Shown one piece after another: positions 63,146 to 64,000 of a DNA stretch of 64,000 nt. Each line of letters starts with the position of its first letter. The stretch's first letter is position 1. Origin of the DNA: Pseudomonadota bacterium (GTDB lineage Bacteria; Myxococcota_A; Polyangia; Polyangiales; Polyangiaceae). The DNA is taken from positions 22,768-86,767 of the forward strand of contig JAEWRL010000033.1 of assembly GCA_023398955.1 (NCBI GenBank), written 5' to 3'. The notes below the pieces were generated by a model that saw only the letters and a list, made by a program, of their open reading frames with translations, did no database searches and was not told where the DNA came from. The translations under genes were made by a program, and so were the position numbers.

Positions 63146-64000
63146 ATGACCCGGGTATGCTCGCGAGAAATGACCCAGGCTTGGCGCGCACCAACAGCCG
63201 GCTACCCGGTGAGGCGGCTGTTGATAGCGCACAACCTGGGACCGAGTTCGGGCGCCCCTGAGGAACGGGCACGCTCGAGAGTCGAAGCGCGGCCCTGGCG
63301 CAGACGCTCGGCGGACAGAGCCGTCGCGGCACCGCGCCTGCGCCCGCGGGTACGAAGCAAGCCGGCGGCGGCGCCGTCCCAATCCGAGGGGCCCGAGTCC
63401 GCGGTGGCCTCCCAACCCGAGGGGGCGGAGCACCCGTTGTTGCCGCGCGTGGCCTCGGTTGCCGCGGCTCGCGATGCACGGGCGGAGTGCGCGCCGCTGG
63501 ACGCAGAGCGCTACAAGATTGCGTTTACCGCGAGCGCGTCCCTGAAAGAGAAGCTCGAAGCAGCCCGTGCCCTGGTCAGCCACTCGCTTCCCGACGCGAC
63601 TCTCGCCGATATTGTGGAACGTGCTCTCGACGTACTGCTCGAGCGGGAGCGAGCGCGGCGGTTTGCGGTGCGGCAGCAGCGCGGTCCCAAAGAGCGCCAG
63701 GCCCCGCACGGAGAGGGAACGTCGTCCGGCCAGCGGAGGACGCCAACTCGCCGCGCGGAGAGTCCATCGTCAGACTCCGAGAGCGAGGGCGCGGCGCGGC
63801 GTAGGCTGGCGGCGGGTGCCGACGGCAACGGCGAGACGCGGCGCGGGCTGGCGGCGGGTGCCGACGGCAAGGGCGACGGCGACGGCGAGGCACAGCGCGG
63901 GCCGCGCTACATCGAGGCCGGCGTGCGACGGAAGCTCGTCGAGCGTGACGGCGAACGTTGCACGTGGACGGACGAGCACGGCCGCCGTTGCAGCGAGACA
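63146..64000 (+). CDS. HNH endonuclease-type protein, 5' end degraded or diverged, runs off window
   Basis: Open frame from about 63146 to the end, incomplete at the 3' side. Residues from about 63500 on match the DUF222-type HNH proteins abundant in Polyangiales: ERYKIAFTASASLKEKLEAAR, DIVERALDVLLERERAR, then a Ser/Gly/Arg linker with two 42-bp repeat units (63804-63887), and RYIEAGVRRKLVERDGERCTW with the first zinc Cys of the HNH zone. The usual N-terminal DUF222 part is not recognisable upstream; two GAGAAATGACCC direct repeats near 63141 and 63165 mark the likely break. Possibly a fragment. Confidence 0.65.
   Translation, partial: MTRVCSREMTQAWRAPTAGYPVRRLLIAHNLGPSSGAPEERARSRVEARPWRRRSADRAVAAPRLRPRVRSKPAAAPSQSEGPESAVASQPEGAEHPLLPRVASVAAARDARAECAPLDAERYKIAFTASASLKEKLEAARALVSHSLPDATLADIVERALDVLLERERARRFAVRQQRGPKERQAPHGEGTSSGQRRTPTRRAESPSSDSESEGAARRRLAAGADGNGETRRGLAAGADGKGDGDGEAQRGPRYIEAGVRRKLVERDGERCTWTDEHGRRCSET
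63804..63887 (+). repeat. 42-bp direct repeat in HNH linker
   Basis: Two units beginning GGCTGGCGGCGGGTGCCGAC at 63804 and 63846. They encode RRLAAGADGNGETR and RGLAAGADGKGDGD. They keep the frame and could vary in number. Confidence 0.7.

Overview
The window comes from a high-GC myxobacterium, most likely a Sorangium/Polyangium-like member of the Polyangiales. The basis is overall composition, many lipoproteins with long Gly/Ala/Ser linkers after the lipid cysteine, a MYXO-CTERM-like tail on one secreted esterase, GTG/TTG starts, -24/-12 (sigma-54) type promoters, and an HNH endonuclease of a type common in this group. No rRNA, tRNA, CRISPR array or complete insertion sequence was seen.

Layout. 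0-0.7 kb: 3' end of a von Willebrand A protein. 0.8-10.5 kb (minus): a cobalamin uptake and salvage operon led by a B12 riboswitch, in the order btuB, beta-propeller lipoprotein, btuF, btuC, btuD, cobU, cobT, cobS, cobC, with nearly every junction overlapping. The propeller lipoprotein sits where Bacteroides carries BtuG. 10.6-24.8 kb: mixed single genes: apaG, a CotH-like lipoprotein, a K+ channel with a zinc ribbon, a TreT-like glycosyltransferase, an AGCS symporter, a 1-Cys peroxiredoxin, glgX, a degenerate hemerythrin, dinB, a GreA-like factor and a glutathionyl-hydroquinone reductase. 25-38 kb: a fused kinase-like/P-loop protein; a sigma-54-type promoter driving two lipoproteins, one a PEP-synthase/glucan-water-dikinase-like protein; an NmrA-like protein and a fatty-acid hydroxylase; an SGNH esterase; and a three-gene membrane glycosylation operon (GT2, polytopic transferase, GtrA). 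38.7-46.2 kb: a GFA-domain protein, a DUF1704 (MATCAP-like) metallopeptidase with a partner, a small Cys-rich lipoprotein, and a GH8 lipoprotein with three N-terminal repeat modules. 47-51.5 kb: a large membrane transferase broken by one frameshift, then a DrrAB-type ABC exporter. 51.5-56.8 kb (minus): a DUF4139 lipoprotein and a three-gene operon (EGF-like lipoprotein, porin-like protein, PstS-like protein). 56.9-61 kb: a partner-switching module (two ATP-binding kinase-like proteins and a STAS protein) divergent from a NIT-HAMP-SpoIIE phosphatase. 61-64 kb: a CE1-type esterase and an HNH endonuclease gene running off the end.

Three dispersed copies of a hairpin element occur at 15.5, 20.9 and 53.9 kb. 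In two of them the element begins exactly at the TAA stop codon of the neighbouring gene. The items most worth follow-up are the BtuG-like lipoprotein, the exported dikinase-like protein with its sigma-54-type promoter, the stop-codon-anchored hairpin element, the GH8 repeat modules, the partner-switching locus and the MATCAP-like peptidase.
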